A stretch of 64,000 nucleotides of DNA from assembly GCA_934320895.1 (NCBI GenBank), contig CAKRFY010000013.1, forward strand, positions 3,932 to 67,931. The letters are read 5' to 3'. How positions within the stretch are numbered: position 1 is the first letter of the stretch; each line of letters opens with the position of its first letter. The translations under genes were made by a program, and so were the position numbers. Of the stretch, positions 62,374 to 64,000 are shown in pieces. Under the pieces are notes generated by a model. The model had not been told where the DNA came from. It ran no database searches and worked only from the letters and a program-made list of their open reading frames with translations. Origin of the DNA: an uncultured Lachnospiraceae bacterium (GTDB taxonomy: Bacteria > Bacillota > Clostridia > Lachnospirales > Lachnospiraceae).

Positions 62374-64000
62374 TCACTCCCCTTCCCCTAACATCATACT
62401 CACCGTTTCATGCCTTTTTTCATAATATGACACTACCCTGCAAGCATATGTAAATATCACCACAAACAATACAGATATAATAATCTGCCATTTGGACAGC
62501 ATGTCACTCATATATGCACCTTTCACAAAAAACAAACTTAGCAGACCTGCCACTATAATGCTGTTACTGTAGCGCAAAAACAGCTTTCTCTGTAATCTGG
62601 AATAACTCATCCCAAAACTTCTCATAACACCATATTCATATCTATGTTTTTCCCAGTCTATGTAAATATCTAACATTATATAGATACCTATGATAATCAT
62701 ACTAAATACCATTATAGTTTTACTCAAAACAGCAGTATAGTCTAACAGCAGCTTGCGTTCACTAGCCTTTACTCCCGAAGAATCCACCCTTCCTCCCTGT
62801 ATGGATGCCATCAGACACATGACTTCACGCTCTACTTCCTTTTGCACAGGCATTACTGTATTTTTGTCCATTTCTATTGTTATATTATTGCATCCTAATA
62901 CGGTTCGGCTTTTTATTGCAGTTTTCTCGTCCATAACTATCTCAATACTGCTAGATTCCTCACTGTTTCCACTGAGCAGTGCACCGACTTTAAAGTTTTC
63001 AGAATAGAAGTTTACCTTCTTCTCATCGCCTCTTATCCCGCCTAATTTAATCTCTCCATTTTCCTTTATTGACGGTGATGACATTTTCCCTTTCTCTTTA
63101 TAATCAGGCAGGATAACTACGCAGGCTTTCTCCCCACTATTACTAAAAGCCGATTTTCTTATACTATTCTTTTTTAGAAATGCCTGAAATTCTCTTTCCG
63201 GCAAAACTGTAATTATATTTTCTGTGACCGATTCATACTTTTCGGCTTTATCCGCCACCTGTTTCCATAAAGTATCATTTTTTTCTTTTGTACTTACATC
63301 ATTCTCATTTGATGAATAATAACTGTTTTCTTTTATATAATCCGAGAAATATTTGTCCACATTACCTTTATCCAGCAAAATCGAACACTGTTTTGTTTCA
63401 GCCTCTATTGATATATTTATTTTATCCCTGTATCTGTCAAATATTTTTAACTCATCAAAACTAAAATAATCATCTCCATTTAAACCAATATCATAGCCTC
63501 GCAGCGGATATGAAACTTGATCAATTTTACTAACCAGATCATAATTTATATTTTCCTCTTTATCACTAAAAACATTGATAAAATAGAACGATGCCAACAC
63601 AAAAAAAATACATACTGTCTGAACAAAAATTATACTTATGTCAATTTTTTTAAACCGGTACTTTTTTGTTTTTTCATTCTGTCGTCTATATGTCTTTTTT
63701 AACACTGTCAACCTGTTTTTACTTACGCATATACTGTATGCACATACAAAAATAACCGCACATATAACTGTCTGCCACAAAACAGTACCGACCAGTGAGC
63801 TAAGATAATATCCGGCATAACCGTTAAAAACATTTTTTATATATGTGACTCCAATAATAACAGCCAATATACAACCGGCAGACATTCCGATTGCAGTTAT
63901 TACAAGCATCATATAAAAAACTACTTTTTTGCAGTCCTTTTGTGTCATGCCAAATGTCCTAAACAAAGAAAAACTTATTTTATTACGAATGACAAATGCA
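62374..64000 (-). CDS. FtsX-like ABC transporter permease (5' end outside window)
   Basis: Macrolide-exporter/bacitracin-type permease of the FtsX family. The visible 542 residues continue in frame to the window edge (AFVIRNKISFSLFRTFGMT). Four or more membrane segments; an extracellular domain of about 230 residues (about 165-405) and the C-terminal FtsX motif MRSFGMSYSRLQRKLFLRYS. Its natural partner is a MacB-like ATPase; only a fragment of one remains at 60.1 kb. Not verified to be active. Confidence 0.85.
   Translation of the reverse strand, partial: AFVIRNKISFSLFRTFGMTQKDCKKVVFYMMLVITAIGMSAGCILAVIIGVTYIKNVFNGYAGYYLSSLVGTVLWQTVICAVIFVCAYSICVSKNRLTVLKKTYRRQNEKTKKYRFKKIDISIIFVQTVCIFFVLASFYFINVFSDKEENINYDLVSKIDQVSYPLRGYDIGLNGDDYFSFDELKIFDRYRDKINISIEAETKQCSILLDKGNVDKYFSDYIKENSYYSSNENDVSTKEKNDTLWKQVADKAEKYESVTENIITVLPEREFQAFLKKNSIRKSAFSNSGEKACVVILPDYKEKGKMSSPSIKENGEIKLGGIRGDEKKVNFYSENFKVGALLSGNSEESSSIEIVMDEKTAIKSRTVLGCNNITIEMDKNTVMPVQKEVEREVMCLMASIQGGRVDSSGVKASERKLLLDYTAVLSKTIMVFSMIIIGIYIMLDIYIDWEKHRYEYGVMRSFGMSYSRLQRKLFLRYSNSIIVAGLLSLFFVKGAYMSDMLSKWQIIISVLFVVIFTYACRVVSYYEKRHETVSMMLGEGE

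Overview
The window looks like a chromosomal segment of a low-GC, endospore-forming, probably motile Lachnospiraceae-type Clostridia. This rests on spoIIR and a CotS-like gene (sporulation), a chemotaxis receptor tail, AT-rich intergenic DNA with strong GGAGG ribosome sites, perfect CIRCE and sigma-A type promoters, and secreted polysaccharide-binding proteins typical of gut fermenters. Genus cannot be fixed from sequence reading alone.

Layout. 0-9.9 kb: end of a chemotaxis receptor; a zinc/cadmium-type P-type ATPase with a Cys/His-rich insert, its SmtB-like repressor and operator; a glycosyltransferase; a class A penicillin-binding protein; spoIIR with a sigma-F-like promoter; a DUF1934 protein; an unknown membrane protein; and plsC. 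10-14.3 kb: a LysR regulator, then a scrapyard bracketed by two near-identical hairpins. It holds an AAA ATPase plus TOPRIM pair (OLD/AbiL-like defence architecture) whose TOPRIM gene is cut by a fragment of a BspA-like leucine-rich-repeat gene, followed by a histidine-kinase remnant. 14.4-21 kb: the complete F-type ATP synthase operon in the order a-c-b-delta-alpha-gamma-beta-epsilon, with an unusual array of four tandem hairpins before the c-subunit gene and nested inverted repeats between beta and epsilon. 21-33 kb: housekeeping genes (ispE, YitT protein, orphan substrate-binding lipoprotein, CBS-type pyrophosphatase, a large acidic TPR protein, nitrilase-family amidase, DUF4867 protein, rsmF, lytic transglycosylase). 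33-42 kb: secreted polysaccharide proteins, namely a 1075-residue GH5 endoglucanase, two paralogous Lys-rich surface proteins and a GH25 muramidase. 42-53 kb: glycogen branching enzyme and phosphoglucomutase, PEGA lipoprotein, CotS-like pseudokinase, CIRCE-controlled Hsp20, azlCD, a dead TnpB gene, a YdcF protein and an acyl-ACP thioesterase. 53-58.4 kb: two near-duplicate BspA-like surface proteins next to an AgrA/AgrC-like LytTR two-component system, with a 20-bp direct repeat in front of the surface genes. 58.5-64 kb: a mobile-element-scarred ABC transporter region (IS1380 element killed by one stop codon, truncated ABC ATPase, truncated permease, truncated transposase, FtsX permease running off the window).

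The most interesting item is hidden between the transposase remnant and the FtsX gene. At 62.0-62.3 kb a 28-residue hydrophobic peptide with a near-perfect ribosome site is followed by a bidirectional hairpin, a second copy of the peptide's own initiation region, and a strong reverse promoter. This is the layout of an Fst/par-type type I toxin with a convergent antisense RNA. The gene is too short for ordinary ORF calling.

Working together: the CadA-like ATPase, ArsR and operator form a metal-efflux circuit; the LytTR system probably drives the leucine-rich-repeat surface proteins; the GH5 enzyme and the carbohydrate-binding surface protein share both a domain and a promoter region, suggesting co-expression on polysaccharide; and the ABC region is a decayed transporter cluster.
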